Assembly (NCBI RefSeq): GCF_001277235.1
Contig: NZ_CP012266.1
Span: forward strand, 1,240,001-1,304,000
Direction: 5' to 3'
Source of the DNA: Cronobacter dublinensis subsp. dublinensis LMG 23823
Lineage (GTDB): Bacteria > Pseudomonadota > Gammaproteobacteria > Enterobacterales > Enterobacteriaceae
Length of the DNA stretch: 64,000 nt
Shown: in pieces, positions 52,773 through 62,337 of the stretch
Layout of the letters: every line of letters starts with the position of its first letter
How positions within the stretch are numbered: position 1 is the first letter of the stretch
Translations under genes and position numbers: made by a program
The notes under the pieces: model-generated
Told to the model about the DNA's origin: nothing
Seen by the model: only the letters and a program-made list of their open reading frames with translations
The model's database searches: none

Positions 52773-54149
52773 TTAAAGCAGGATGCTCCCCACCGCCGCC
52801 AGCAGGAAGGCGATAGTGCCCAGCAGGGTTTCCATCACGGTCCAGGTTTTCAGCGTCGTTTTCTCGTCCATCTCAAGGAAACGGCCCACCAGCCAGAAGC
52901 CGGAGTCGTTAACGTGCGAGAGCACGGTCGCGCCGCCCGCGATAGCGATAACGATAAAGCAGAGGTCGAACTGGCTTAAGCCCGGCGTCGCCTGCACCAT
53001 CGGCGCGACCAGCGCGGCGGTGGTGGTGAGCGCGACCGTGGCCGAGCCCTGCGCCACGCGCAGCGCGGTAGCGATAACAAATGCCGCCAGGATAACCGGC
53101 ATGCCGGTGTCCGAGAGCACGCCCGCCAGCGCGTCGCCGATGCCGCTGGCGCGCAGTACGCCGCCGAACATGCCGCCCGCGCCTGTCACGAGAATAATCC
53201 CGCAGATAGGCCCGAGCGCGCCGTCGCAGATTTTCTCCAGGTGCTGACGGCTGTGGTTGCGGCTAAACACCATCAGCGCGAAAAACACGGTGATGAGCAG
53301 CGCAACCGGGGTTTTGCCGAGCATACGCAGGAAATTCACCACGCTGTTATCGGCGCTGACCCAGCCCAGCACTTTGGCGGTGTTAAGGCCCGTATCGAGG
53401 AAGATAAGCATCAGCGGCAGCAGCAGAATGGTCAGTACCATGCCGAAGGACGGCGGGCGATGTGTCGGGTCCGCTTCCACTTCGCCAAGGAAAGACGAGG
53501 GCAGTTTGATATCGAATTTCTTACCGGCGTACTGACCGTACAGATAGCCGCCGAAATACCAGGTGGGGATCGCGATAATCAGACCCACGATCACCAGCAG
53601 GCCAATATTGGCGCCCAGCAGTTCGCTGGCGGCGACCGGGCCCGGATGCGGCGGCACCAGCGCATGCATGGCCGCAAACGCGCCTGCCGCCGGGAAGGCG
53701 TATTTCAGCGTCGAGCCGCCAAAGCGTTTCGCCACGCTGAAGATGATAGGCAGCATCACCACCAGACCGGCGTCGAAGAAGATAGGGAAGCCGAACAGCA
53801 GCGAGGCGACGCCCAGCGCGAACGGCGCGCGGTGTTCGCCGAATTTATTAATCAGCGTGTCGGCAAGGACTTTTGCGCCGCCTGACACTTCCAGCAGGCG
53901 ACCTATCATCGCGCCAATTCCCACCAGCAGCGCGACGCCTGCAAGCGTACTGCCGAAACCGGTCAGCAGCGTCGGCACGACTTTATCAAACGGCACTTTG
54001 GTCAACAGCGCCACAACAATACTGACCAGGGTAAGAGCAAGAAAAGCATGCACTTTAAAGCGCATGATAAGTACCAGCAGCAGCACGACGGCGCAGGCGG
54101 CAATGCCCAGCAGCGTACCAGCGCCATAAGCATAAGTGGTTTCTGTCAT
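52773..54149 (-). CDS. GntP-family gluconate:H+ symporter
   Basis: A 458-residue permease with about 12-14 hydrophobic segments and the family stretches GFPIFFDAGLVVMLPI, MHALVPPHPGPVAASELLGAN and SHVNDSGFWLVGRF. It should import gluconate or a related sugar acid through the inner membrane. I use ATG 54149, nine bases after GAGGA; another ATG is at 54167. Two GntR-type operators lie just upstream. It is an insertion relative to the E. coli rnk-rna interval. Which of the GntP paralogues it is cannot be told. Confidence 0.88.
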   Translation of the reverse strand: MTETTYAYGAGTLLGIAACAVVLLLVLIMRFKVHAFLALTLVSIVVALLTKVPFDKVVPTLLTGFGSTLAGVALLVGIGAMIGRLLEVSGGAKVLADTLINKFGEHRAPFALGVASLLFGFPIFFDAGLVVMLPIIFSVAKRFGGSTLKYAFPAAGAFAAMHALVPPHPGPVAASELLGANIGLLVIVGLIIAIPTWYFGGYLYGQYAGKKFDIKLPSSFLGEVEADPTHRPPSFGMVLTILLLPLMLIFLDTGLNTAKVLGWVSADNSVVNFLRMLGKTPVALLITVFFALMVFSRNHSRQHLEKICDGALGPICGIILVTGAGGMFGGVLRASGIGDALAGVLSDTGMPVILAAFVIATALRVAQGSATVALTTTAALVAPMVQATPGLSQFDLCFIVIAIAGGATVLSHVNDSGFWLVGRFLEMDEKTTLKTWTVMETLLGTIAFLLAAVGSILL

Positions 54150-54206
54150 CGTTATTGTCCTCAACATGGGTACAGTGAAACCGTAGCCTGGTCGGCGGTT
54201 TTCTCA

Positions 54207-54236
54207 CTGATACCGGTAACATGATACTGGTAACAT
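54207..54236. promoter_or_regulatory. Two overlapping GntR-type operators
   Basis: On the minus strand ATGTTACCAGTATCAT (54236-54221) and ATGTTACCGGTATCAG (54222-54207) both match the ATGTTACCGGTAACAT-type gluconate operator, sharing 2 bases. They lie 58-87 bases before the permease start. They predict induction by gluconate via GntR (or IdnR). Confidence 0.75.
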
Positions 54237-54500
54237 GCGGAGGGTTGTAAACAGGGGTTGTCATATTTATTAACATTTTGAGATCACCGTCAAACTCCCG
54301 CGTGAGGCGGGCTTTTCGTCTTCCTCCGCATATATCGCCTCGCGAATCTGTCAAATTTTACAAGGCACTTTTTTCAGCAAATCGCCAGATTTGTTGGCTA
54401 TATCGAGCTTTTTTGTCGTGAAGTGGCCGCGAAGTTGTCGATTTGGCTTGCCGTTAACTAGCTTAGGATCGTGATGATTTGCCGTACATCGCGCTGTATA

Positions 54501-54519
54501 CGGCGGCGCAACGCCGCCG
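54501..54519 (+). promoter_or_regulatory. Leader stem-loop of the sugar ABC operon
   Basis: CGGCGGCG (54501-54508) pairs with CGCCGCCG (54512-54519) around CAA, 27 bases before the binding-protein ATG. No T-run follows. It is probably in the 5' UTR. No operator could be assigned in 54237-54500. Confidence 0.45.
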
Positions 54520-54546
54520 GACCCCATCAGTGCATAAGAGGACATC

Positions 54547-55812
54547 ATGAAAAAGCTCACCTTCACGTTTCTGACCGTTGCGCTGGCGGGCACCAGCCAT
54601 TTCGCATTTGCCGATACCCTGCGCATGGAATGTCCCGTCTCGCCAGGCGGCAAGCAGTACTGCCAGTACATCAAAGAACGCTTTGAGAAGCAGACCGGTA
54701 ACCAGCTCGAATTTATCGAATTCCCGGCCGCTTCCGATGAAAAGCTGGCGCTGCTGCAACAGCTGTTCGCCGCCAAAGATGAAAAAGCGGTGGATGTGTT
54801 TCAGTCCGATACCATCTGGATTGGCCTGCTGGATAAGCAGACGCTCGATCTCACCGACGCCATGGGCGGCATGGAAAAAGAATTTTTCCCGGGGCCCTGG
54901 AAGAACAACACCGTGAACGGGCGTCTGAAAGCGGTGCCGTCATATATCGACACCGGCGTGCTGTTCTACCGCAAAGATTTGCTGGAGAAATACCACGAGC
55001 AGCCGCCGAAAACCTGGGAAGAGATGACGCGTATCGCCACCAAAATCCAGGCGGAAGAGCGTAAGGCGGGGCGTAAAAATTTCTGGGGCTATATCTTCCA
55101 GGGCAAATCCTATGAAGGGCTGACCTGTAACGCGCTGGAGTGGATTGATTCTTACGGCGGCGGCACGTTTATCGACGAAAAAGGGAACGTGACCATCAAT
55201 AACCCGAAAGCGGCGCAGGCGCTGGATATGGCGCGGGGCTGGATGGGCAAGATAACGCCGAAGGGCGTGCTGGGCTACAAAGAAGAGGAGTCGCGCACCG
55301 TGTTCCAGAACGGCGACGCGCTGTTTATGCGCAACTGGCCTTACGTCTGGCAGCTGTCGCAGGCGGATGACAGCCCGCTGAAAGGCAAGGTGGGCGTGAT
55401 GCAACTGCCTGCCGGGCCGGAGGGGCGTCAGGCGACGACGCTCGGCGGCTGGCAATGGTCGATTAACGCCAATACCAAAAACCCGCAAGCCGCGATCGCG
55501 CTGCTGAAAATCTTAAGCGATGACGATTCGCAAATTACCCGTCTGAAAATCCTCGGCCACGCGCCAACCCGCGTTGCGCTGTATGAGAACAAAGACGTGC
55601 TGGCGCTGGCCCCGGAGCTGACCCAGTTCCGCGATATCTTCGCTCAGGCGGTGCCGCGCCCGGCGACGGTGGCGAAAGCGCAATATCCGCGGGTGTCGAA
55701 CGCGGTATTTAACGTGACGTTTAGCGTGTTGAACGGCAAAGAGGACGGCAAGAAAGCGACAGCAGACCTGCAAAAACGGTTGACCCGCGCGAAGGGAACC
55801 GGCTGGCGGTAA
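54547..55812 (+). CDS. Sugar ABC transporter substrate-binding protein (palatinose/alpha-glucoside type)
   Basis: A 421-residue family 1 periplasmic binding protein. A signal peptide ends AFADT (about 22). Landmarks are VDVFQSDTIWIG, AVPSYIDTGVLFYRKDLLEKY, PPKTWEEM and ALFMRNWPYVWQL, as in ThuE/AglE/PalE proteins for trehalose, trehalulose or palatinose. First gene of a six-gene operon with two permeases, an ATPase and two alpha-glucosidases. The exact sugar is inferred from the hydrolases downstream. Confidence 0.85.
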   Translation: MKKLTFTFLTVALAGTSHFAFADTLRMECPVSPGGKQYCQYIKERFEKQTGNQLEFIEFPAASDEKLALLQQLFAAKDEKAVDVFQSDTIWIGLLDKQTLDLTDAMGGMEKEFFPGPWKNNTVNGRLKAVPSYIDTGVLFYRKDLLEKYHEQPPKTWEEMTRIATKIQAEERKAGRKNFWGYIFQGKSYEGLTCNALEWIDSYGGGTFIDEKGNVTINNPKAAQALDMARGWMGKITPKGVLGYKEEESRTVFQNGDALFMRNWPYVWQLSQADDSPLKGKVGVMQLPAGPEGRQATTLGGWQWSINANTKNPQAAIALLKILSDDDSQITRLKILGHAPTRVALYENKDVLALAPELTQFRDIFAQAVPRPATVAKAQYPRVSNAVFNVTFSVLNGKEDGKKATADLQKRLTRAKGTGWR

Positions 55813-55837
55813 GGGGCCTGTGGGGCGAGGTGTAGAT

Positions 55838-55920
55838 GGCGGGGGCGCTACGGTTACCCGCCCTACCAATGACGTGCGACACGCTGTTTTTGTAGGGTGG
55901 GTAAGCAGCGCGCACCCGCC
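55838..55920. repeat. REP-like inverted pair between binding-protein and permease genes
   Basis: Elements at about 55838-55866 and 55890-55920 are inverted relative to each other and match the repeats at 42.9 kb (TGTAGGGTGGGTAAGC...CGCACCCGCC). They lie inside the transport operon, as REP sequences do between malE and malF of E. coli. Confidence 0.7.
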
Positions 55921-56001
55921 GTGCGGCGCTAACCCCGAGGCTCGCCCGCCGGGGGGCGCGGCAACATGATGGTATCCGTCAACATGCTTAACGGAGCGCT
56001 T

Positions 56002-56955
56002 ATGAAATCCGATAGCCTTACGCAGCCGCCGGCAGCCCGGCGGCACAAGGTCTCCTGGCATCAGCGCCGCCGCCGCGTGGCGTGGGGGCTGGTGCTGCCC
56101 TCGCTGCTCCTGCTGGCGCTGGCGGCGGGCTGGCCGCTTGCCCGCACTATCTGGTTCAGCTTCACCAACGCCATGCTCGACGCGCCGCAGGAATACCAGA
56201 TGGTCGGCGTCGCTAACTATTTTGCGCGTCAGGATGGCGTCAGCATCGGCGTGCTGAGCGACCCGCTCTGGTGGCAGGCGGTGGGCAACACGCTGTGGTT
56301 TACCTTCACCTCGGTGGCGCTGGAGCTGCTGCTCGGCATGCTGCTGGCCCTGCTAATGAACGAGAAATTTCGCGGTCAGGGGCTGGTGCGCACCGCTATT
56401 CTCATTCCGTGGGCGATCCCGACTATCGTCAGCGCCAAAATGTGGGGCTGGATGTTCCACGATCAGTATGGCGTGGTAAACGATCTGCTCGGCAAAATCG
56501 GCCTGCCGTCGCACCTCGCCTGGATTGCCGAGCCATCGCTCTCCATGTGGGCGGTGGTGATCGCCGATGTCTGGAAAACCACGCCGTTTATGGCGCTGAT
56601 GTTGCTGGCGGCGCTACAGTTGATTCCGGGCGATCTCTACGAGGCGGCGAAAGTGGACGGTGCGAGCCCGTGGCAGCGCTTTAAGCGCATTACGCTGCCG
56701 CTCATTATGCCCGCTCTGGTGGTAGCGCTGATTTTCCGCGTGATGGATTCGATGCGCATTTTTGACCTCATCTACGTGCTGACCTCGAACAGCGAGGCGA
56801 CGATGTCGATTTCCGGCTATGCCCGCGAGCAGATTGTTTCCTATCAGGATATGGGTATGGGCTCTGCGGCATCGGTGCTGGTGTTTATGATGGTGGCGGG
56901 CATCGCGGCCTGCTTTATCCGCGTCGCGCGCTTAAACGACAAGGAGAAGAGCTGA
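56002..56955 (+). CDS. Sugar ABC transporter permease (MalF-like)
   Basis: A 317-residue membrane protein with six hydrophobic segments and the EAA loop EAAKVDGASPWQRFKRITLPLI near 215-240, which docks onto the ATPase. I use ATG 56002 behind GGAG; an upstream in-frame ATG at 55966 lies next to the REP element. It overlaps the second permease by one base (TGATG). Confidence 0.9.
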   Translation: MKSDSLTQPPAARRHKVSWHQRRRRVAWGLVLPSLLLLALAAGWPLARTIWFSFTNAMLDAPQEYQMVGVANYFARQDGVSIGVLSDPLWWQAVGNTLWFTFTSVALELLLGMLLALLMNEKFRGQGLVRTAILIPWAIPTIVSAKMWGWMFHDQYGVVNDLLGKIGLPSHLAWIAEPSLSMWAVVIADVWKTTPFMALMLLAALQLIPGDLYEAAKVDGASPWQRFKRITLPLIMPALVVALIFRVMDSMRIFDLIYVLTSNSEATMSISGYAREQIVSYQDMGMGSAASVLVFMMVAGIAACFIRVARLNDKEKS

Positions 56956-57800
56956 TGAAAATCACGCGCTGGCAGCGCAGGGCGGGGCATAAAGCGGTGA
57001 TTTTTATCGGCGCGCTGATGGCCTGTCTGTTCTGCGTTTTTCCCTTCTACTACGCCATTATCACTTCGCTGCGCGCAGGCCAGGAGCTGTTTACCCCGTC
57101 CTATTTCCCGACCGGCTGGCACTGGGATAACTATGTGGTCGCACTGGTGGATAATGGCATCGCCCGCAGCCTGCTTAATTCCGTGCTGGTGGCGGTGGTG
57201 ACGGTGGGGCTCTGTCTGCTGGTGTCGGTGACCGCCGCGTTCGCGCTGGCGCGCGTGCCGTTTCGCGGGCGTCGCGTGCTGCTGTTCACTATCCTGTGCG
57301 TCTCGATGTTTCCACAGGTGGCGGTGCTGACCGGCATGTTCGAACTGGTGCGCTTCCTCGGGCTGTATGATTCGCTCGGCGCGCTGGTTATCTCCTACAC
57401 GACGTTTTCGCTGCCCTTCACCGTCTGGGTGCTGACGACCTTTATGAAGTCAATTCCAGTGGAGCTTGAAGAGGCCGCTATCGTCGATGGCGCGACAACC
57501 GGCACCATTATTCGCCGCGTGTTCGCGCCGGTACTGGCGCCCGCGCTGGTCACAACCGGGCTGCTGGCGTTTATTGGCGCCTGGAATGAATTCATGTTCG
57601 CGCTGACGTTTATTATCTCCGGCGACAAGCGCACCGTGCCGGTCGCCATCAGCATGTTCAGCGGCGCGTCGAGCTATGAGCTGCCGTGGGGAAGCATTAT
57701 GGCCGCGTCGGTGGTGGTGACGCTGCCCATTATTGTGCTGGTACTTATCTTCCAGAAACGCATCGTCAGCGGGCTCACCAGCGGGGCGATTAAGGGGTAA
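56955..57800 (+). CDS. Sugar ABC transporter permease (MalG-like)
   Basis: A 281-residue protein with six membrane spans and the EAA loop ELEEAAIVDGATTGTIIRRV near 173-193. It pairs with the preceding permease to form the channel. The first base overlaps the previous stop. Confidence 0.92.
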   Translation: MKITRWQRRAGHKAVIFIGALMACLFCVFPFYYAIITSLRAGQELFTPSYFPTGWHWDNYVVALVDNGIARSLLNSVLVAVVTVGLCLLVSVTAAFALARVPFRGRRVLLFTILCVSMFPQVAVLTGMFELVRFLGLYDSLGALVISYTTFSLPFTVWVLTTFMKSIPVELEEAAIVDGATTGTIIRRVFAPVLAPALVTTGLLAFIGAWNEFMFALTFIISGDKRTVPVAISMFSGASSYELPWGSIMAASVVVTLPIIVLVLIFQKRIVSGLTSGAIKG

Positions 57801-57803
57801 ATC

Positions 57804-58916
57804 ATGGCGCAACTCCGGTTAGAAAAAGTGCAGAAACGCTACGGCTCCCATGCCGAGGTGATAAAGCCGCTCGATTTGCAGATCAACAGCGGGGAGTTTG
57901 TGGTGGTGGTCGGCCCGTCCGGCTGCGGCAAGTCGACGCTCCTGCGCCTTGTCGCAGGGCTTGAGGAGATAACCGACGGCGATATGTATATCGACGATCT
58001 GCGGGTGAACGACGACTCGCCCTCGGAGCGCGGCATCGGCATGGTGTTCCAGTCTTACGCGCTCTACCCGCATATGACCGTGTACCAGAATATGGCCTTC
58101 GCGCTCGAAATGGCGAAAGTGCCTGAAAAGGCTATCGACGAACGGGTGCGCGAGAGCGCGCGGATTCTACAGCTGGAGCATCTGCTGGATCGCCGCCCGA
58201 AAGATCTCTCCGGCGGCCAGCGCCAGCGCGTGGCGATAGGCCGGGCGATTGTGCGTGAGCCGAGCCTGTTTCTCTTCGACGAGCCGCTCTCGAATCTCGA
58301 CGCCTCGCTGCGCGTGCAGATGCGCATGGAGATTGCCGCGCTGCATAAGCGCATTCACGCCACCATTTTGTACGTCACGCACGATCAGGTGGAGGCCATG
58401 ACGCTTGCCGATCGCATTGTGGTGCTCAACCAGGGCCAGATTGAACAGGTCGGCACGCCGCTTGCGCTTTACGACTCACCCGCCAATGTCTTTGTGGCGC
58501 AGTTTATCGGCTCGCCGAAGATGAACCTCATTCCCGGCAAAATACTGCGCATTATGGAACACGCCTGCGAAGTGGAGCTGGAGAACGGCCTGCGCCTGAC
58601 GCTGCCGGTGCAGGCGGCGGGGCACGAGGGCGACGCGGTGCAGCTTGGCATTCGCCCGGAGCATGTGGAGATCATGACGCTTGCCAAAGCGGATGTGGAA
58701 GGCGAGGTGCTGTTTGTCGAGCACATGGGCAATGAGACCCTGATTTACGTTAACGGCGGTTATGGCGCAGAACCGCTGGTCATGCGCCATACTGAGAGGC
58801 TGGAGATACGGCCGGAGCACCATCTGGGCCTGAAACTCCCACCGGAACACTGTTATCTTTTCGACAGCGCGGGCAGGGCGTTTGTACGGCTCAGCGGCCC
58901 GAAAAACCAGCACTAA
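57804..58916 (+). CDS. Sugar ABC transporter ATP-binding protein (MalK/UgpC type)
   Basis: A 370-residue ATPase: Walker A GPSGCGKST (about 38-46), Q-loop MVFQSYALYPH, signature LSGGQRQR (about 134), Walker B LFLFDEPLSNLD, switch His in YVTHDQVEAM. A C-terminal TOBE domain (LGIRPEHVE) follows. It energises import by the two permeases; it starts 3 bases after the second permease. Confidence 0.95.
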   Translation: MAQLRLEKVQKRYGSHAEVIKPLDLQINSGEFVVVVGPSGCGKSTLLRLVAGLEEITDGDMYIDDLRVNDDSPSERGIGMVFQSYALYPHMTVYQNMAFALEMAKVPEKAIDERVRESARILQLEHLLDRRPKDLSGGQRQRVAIGRAIVREPSLFLFDEPLSNLDASLRVQMRMEIAALHKRIHATILYVTHDQVEAMTLADRIVVLNQGQIEQVGTPLALYDSPANVFVAQFIGSPKMNLIPGKILRIMEHACEVELENGLRLTLPVQAAGHEGDAVQLGIRPEHVEIMTLAKADVEGEVLFVEHMGNETLIYVNGGYGAEPLVMRHTERLEIRPEHHLGLKLPPEHCYLFDSAGRAFVRLSGPKNQH

Positions 58917-58925
58917 GGGAGCGTG

Positions 58926-60584
58926 ATGAAAGCAATCGACAAGAAGTGGTGGCACAACGCGGTGGTCTACCAGATCTACCCGCGCAGCTTTATGGACGCC
59001 AACGGCGACGGCGTGGGTGACCTGGCCGGGATCATCAGCAAACTCGACTATCTGCAACAGCTTGGCATCAACCTTATCTGGCTCTCGCCGGTGTACAAAT
59101 CCCCGATGGACGACAACGGCTACGATATCTCCGACTACGACGATATCGCCGCCGAGTTCGGCACGATGGCCGAAATGGAGCAGCTCATTCAGGAGGCGAA
59201 AGCGCGCGATATCTATATCCTGATGGATCTCGTGGTGAACCACACCTCCGATGAACATCCGTGGTTTATCGAAGCGAAAAAGGGCAAAGATAACCCGTAC
59301 CGCGATTTTTACATCTGGCGCAAACCGGCGCCGGACGGCGGCCCGCCCAACGACTATCGCTCCCACTTCGGCGGCAGCGGCTGGGCGTATGACGAGGCGA
59401 GCGGCGAGTATTATCTGCATCAGTTTTCCGTGCGCCAGCCCGATCTTAACTGGGAAAACCCGCGCGTGCAGGAGGAGATCCACGCCATGATGAACCGCTG
59501 GCTTGATAAAGGCATCGGCGGTTTTCGTATGGACGTTATCGATCTTATCGGTAAAGAGGTCGACCGGCAGATCATGGCGAACGGTAAAAACCTGCATGTG
59601 CTGCTGCGCCAGATGAACGAGGCCACCTTCGGCCCGCGCGACGCGCTGACCGTGGGCGAAGCCTGGAGCGCCACGCCGGAAGACGCGCTGCTCTACAGCG
59701 ACCCGGCGCGTCAGGAGTTGTCGATGGTGTTTCAGTTCGAACACATTAAGCAGACCTGGGATGAGAAAGCCGGTAAGTGGCGCAGTAAGCCGTTCGAGCT
59801 GCCGCGCTTTAAAGCGGTTATCGACAAATGGCAAACGGCGCTCGCCGACCGCGGCTGGAATTCGCTGTTCTGGAGCAACCATGACCTGCCGCGCGCCGTG
59901 TCGAAATTCGGCGACGACGGCGAATTCCGCGACGTCTCCGCCAAAATGCTCGCCACCGCGCTCCACTGCCTGCGCGGTACGCCCTATATCTATCAGGGTG
60001 AAGAGATTGGCATGACCAACGTGCGTTACTCCACCATCGACGAGTACCGCGACATCGAGAGCCTGAACTTTTATCGCGAGCTTATCGCAGGCGGCCTGAC
60101 GCACGACGAGATGATGACCGGCATCTACGCCAACGGGCGCGACAACGCCCGCACCCCGATGCAGTGGGACGACAGCCCGCACGGCGGGTTTTCTACCGGC
60201 ATGCCGTGGCTTGGCGTTAACCCGAACTATCGCGAGATAAACGTCGCCCAGGCGCTGGCCGAGCCCGACTCCATCCTCTGGCACTATCAAAAGCTGGTGG
60301 CGCTGCGTAAACAGCACACGATTCTGGTTTATGGCGATTACCAGATGCTATTTGCCGAACATCCTGAAGTGTTCGCCTGGGTGCGCCGCTACGAGGGCGA
60401 CACGCTGCTGGTGATTAACAACTTTTTTGGCAATCACCTCACGTTGCCCATCCCGGAAGCGATGCAGGCGTGGCATGGCGAATGCCTTATCAGCAACTAC
60501 GCGCCGCGCGACCAGCTCGCCGTGAGCCTTGAGCTGCAGCCTTATGAATCTTTCGCGCTGTTAATTCGTCATCAGGAGGGGTAA
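58926..60584 (+). CDS. GH13 alpha-glucosidase, alpha-1,6 type (oligo-1,6-glucosidase/palatinose hydrolase-like)
   Basis: A 552-residue cytosolic GH13 enzyme. Catalytic residues are D203 (GGFRMDVID), E245 (LTVGEAWS) and D320 (WSNHDLPRA). Val follows the nucleophile, the residue typical of oligo-1,6-glucosidases, which fits isomaltulose or isomaltose. The RLDRD motif of sucrose isomerases is absent (FQFEHIKQTWDE instead), so it is a hydrolase. It resembles the PalQ/PalH enzymes of palatinose operons. I use ATG 58926; GTG 58923 is adjacent. The next gene overlaps by one base. Confidence 0.87.
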   Translation: MKAIDKKWWHNAVVYQIYPRSFMDANGDGVGDLAGIISKLDYLQQLGINLIWLSPVYKSPMDDNGYDISDYDDIAAEFGTMAEMEQLIQEAKARDIYILMDLVVNHTSDEHPWFIEAKKGKDNPYRDFYIWRKPAPDGGPPNDYRSHFGGSGWAYDEASGEYYLHQFSVRQPDLNWENPRVQEEIHAMMNRWLDKGIGGFRMDVIDLIGKEVDRQIMANGKNLHVLLRQMNEATFGPRDALTVGEAWSATPEDALLYSDPARQELSMVFQFEHIKQTWDEKAGKWRSKPFELPRFKAVIDKWQTALADRGWNSLFWSNHDLPRAVSKFGDDGEFRDVSAKMLATALHCLRGTPYIYQGEEIGMTNVRYSTIDEYRDIESLNFYRELIAGGLTHDEMMTGIYANGRDNARTPMQWDDSPHGGFSTGMPWLGVNPNYREINVAQALAEPDSILWHYQKLVALRKQHTILVYGDYQMLFAEHPEVFAWVRRYEGDTLLVINNFFGNHLTLPIPEAMQAWHGECLISNYAPRDQLAVSLELQPYESFALLIRHQEG

Positions 60585-62260
60585 TGATTGAAGCAACGAC
60601 GCCGGTAAAAGGCCGCTGGTGGAAAGAGGCGACGGCCTACCAGATTTATCCGCGCAGCTTTAAAGACAGTAACGGCGACGGCATTGGCGATCTGAACGGG
60701 ATTATCGAAAAACTCGACTACCTGAAAGATCTCGGCATCGATCTTATCTGGATCTGCCCGATGTATCCGTCGCCCAACGACGATAACGGCTACGACATCA
60801 GCGACTATCAGGGGATCATGGCGGAATTTGGCACGATGGCCGATTTTGACCGGCTGCTGGAAGGGGTACACCAGCGCGGCATGCGGCTTATTCTCGATCT
60901 CGTCGTTAACCACACCTCGGATGAACACCCGTGGTTTCTGGAGTCGCGTGCCTCGAAAGATAACCCGAAACGCGACTGGTATATCTGGCGCGACGGCAAA
61001 AATGGCGCCGAGCCGAATAACTGGGAGTCGATTTTTAGCGGCTCGGCCTGGAAGCACGACCCGGCGACGGGGCAATATTTCATGCACCTGTTCAGCAGCC
61101 GACAGCCGGATCTCAACTGGGAAAACCACGAGATGCGCGCCGCCGTCTACGACATGATGCGCTGGTGGCTTGATAAGGGCATAGACGGGTTTCGCATCGA
61201 CGCCATCGCGCACATGAAAAAAGAGCCGACGCTCAGCGACGTGCCGAACCCGGATAAACTGCCCTATGCGCCATCGATGGTGTCGCACCTTAACTATGAC
61301 GGTCTGCTGGATTATGTGGACGACATCTGCCGCAACGTTTTTAACCACTATGACATCGTGACGGTGGGCGAGATGAACGGGCTGGATGCGCACCACGCGG
61401 AAGAGTGGGTGGGCGAGAATCGCGGGCGGCTTAATATGGTGTTTCAGTTCGAGCATGTCAGGCTCTGGGAGCCGCAGGCGGGCCTGCGCCCGACGCCAGC
61501 CGTGCTGCGTAACATCTTCACCGGCTGGCAGCAGGCGCTGGAAGGTAAGGGCTGGAATGCGCTGTATGTGGAAAACCACGACGTGACGCGGGTGGTCTCG
61601 CGCTGGGGCGATACCGAACGCCACTGGCGCGAGAGCGCGACCTGCATCGCGGCGATGTATTTTCTGATGCAGGGCACGCCGTTTATCTATCAGGGCCAGG
61701 AGATTGGGATGACCAATACGCGGTTTGCGAGCCTTGATGACTTCGACGATGTCTCCGCGCACAACAAAGCACGCGACCTGCGAGATCAGGGCATGAGCGA
61801 AGAGGAGATTGTCGAATTCCTGACGCGCACCGGGCGCGATAACTCGCGCACGCCGATGCAGTGGGACGCCTCGCCGTATGCCGGTTTCAGCACCCATGAG
61901 CCGTGGCTGAAAGTGAACCCGAACTACGAGATGATCAACGTCGAAAGTCAGCAGCACGACCCACATTCGGTGCTCAACTTTTACCGGCAGATGATCCATC
62001 TGCGCAAGCGCGAACCGGCGCTGATTTACGGGCGCTACGAGCCGCTGCTTAACGAGCACGAGCAGATCTACGCCTATGCCCGCACGCTGGGCGGGGAGCG
62101 CGTGGTGGTGCTCTGTAATCTCTCCGGCAAAGCCGCTGAATGGGATGCGCAGGCGCTGTCGCTTGAGGGGGCTACCTGCGTGCTCGCCAATTTCAGCGAG
62201 GCCCAGGAGGGGCATCGCCTGAAAGCCTGGGAGGCGCGGGTGTATAAAGCGGCGACCTGA
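60584..62260 (+). CDS. GH13 alpha-glucosidase, alpha-1,4-like active site
   Basis: A 558-residue GH13 enzyme, paralogous to the preceding one. Catalytic residues are D206 (DGFRIDAIAH), E263 (TVGEMNG) and D333 (VENHDVTRV). Here Ala follows the nucleophile, as in enzymes that favour alpha-1,4 bonds, so the two enzymes probably divide substrates. TAATG overlap with the upstream gene shows translational coupling. Last gene of the operon. The specificity rule is from known GH13 family work; the assignment is inference. Confidence 0.87.
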   Translation: MIEATTPVKGRWWKEATAYQIYPRSFKDSNGDGIGDLNGIIEKLDYLKDLGIDLIWICPMYPSPNDDNGYDISDYQGIMAEFGTMADFDRLLEGVHQRGMRLILDLVVNHTSDEHPWFLESRASKDNPKRDWYIWRDGKNGAEPNNWESIFSGSAWKHDPATGQYFMHLFSSRQPDLNWENHEMRAAVYDMMRWWLDKGIDGFRIDAIAHMKKEPTLSDVPNPDKLPYAPSMVSHLNYDGLLDYVDDICRNVFNHYDIVTVGEMNGLDAHHAEEWVGENRGRLNMVFQFEHVRLWEPQAGLRPTPAVLRNIFTGWQQALEGKGWNALYVENHDVTRVVSRWGDTERHWRESATCIAAMYFLMQGTPFIYQGQEIGMTNTRFASLDDFDDVSAHNKARDLRDQGMSEEEIVEFLTRTGRDNSRTPMQWDASPYAGFSTHEPWLKVNPNYEMINVESQQHDPHSVLNFYRQMIHLRKREPALIYGRYEPLLNEHEQIYAYARTLGGERVVVLCNLSGKAAEWDAQALSLEGATCVLANFSEAQEGHRLKAWEARVYKAAT

Positions 62261-62299
62261 CGCCTCGCCTGTGACGTAACCGTGTTTTTTGGAAGACAG

Positions 62300-62326
62300 A
62301 TCGCGCCACAATGGCGCGATTTTTTT
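62300..62326 (+). terminator. Terminator of the sugar ABC/glucosidase operon
   Basis: ATCGCGCCA (62300-62308) pairs with TGGCGCGAT (62312-62320) around CAA, followed by six more T's. Confidence 0.92.
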
Positions 62327-62337
62327 CATGGACGTCA

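Noticed and set aside
58926..60584. Sucrose isomerase (isomaltulose synthase)
   Set aside because: The RLDRD product-specificity motif is missing and the aligned region reads as in hydrolases.
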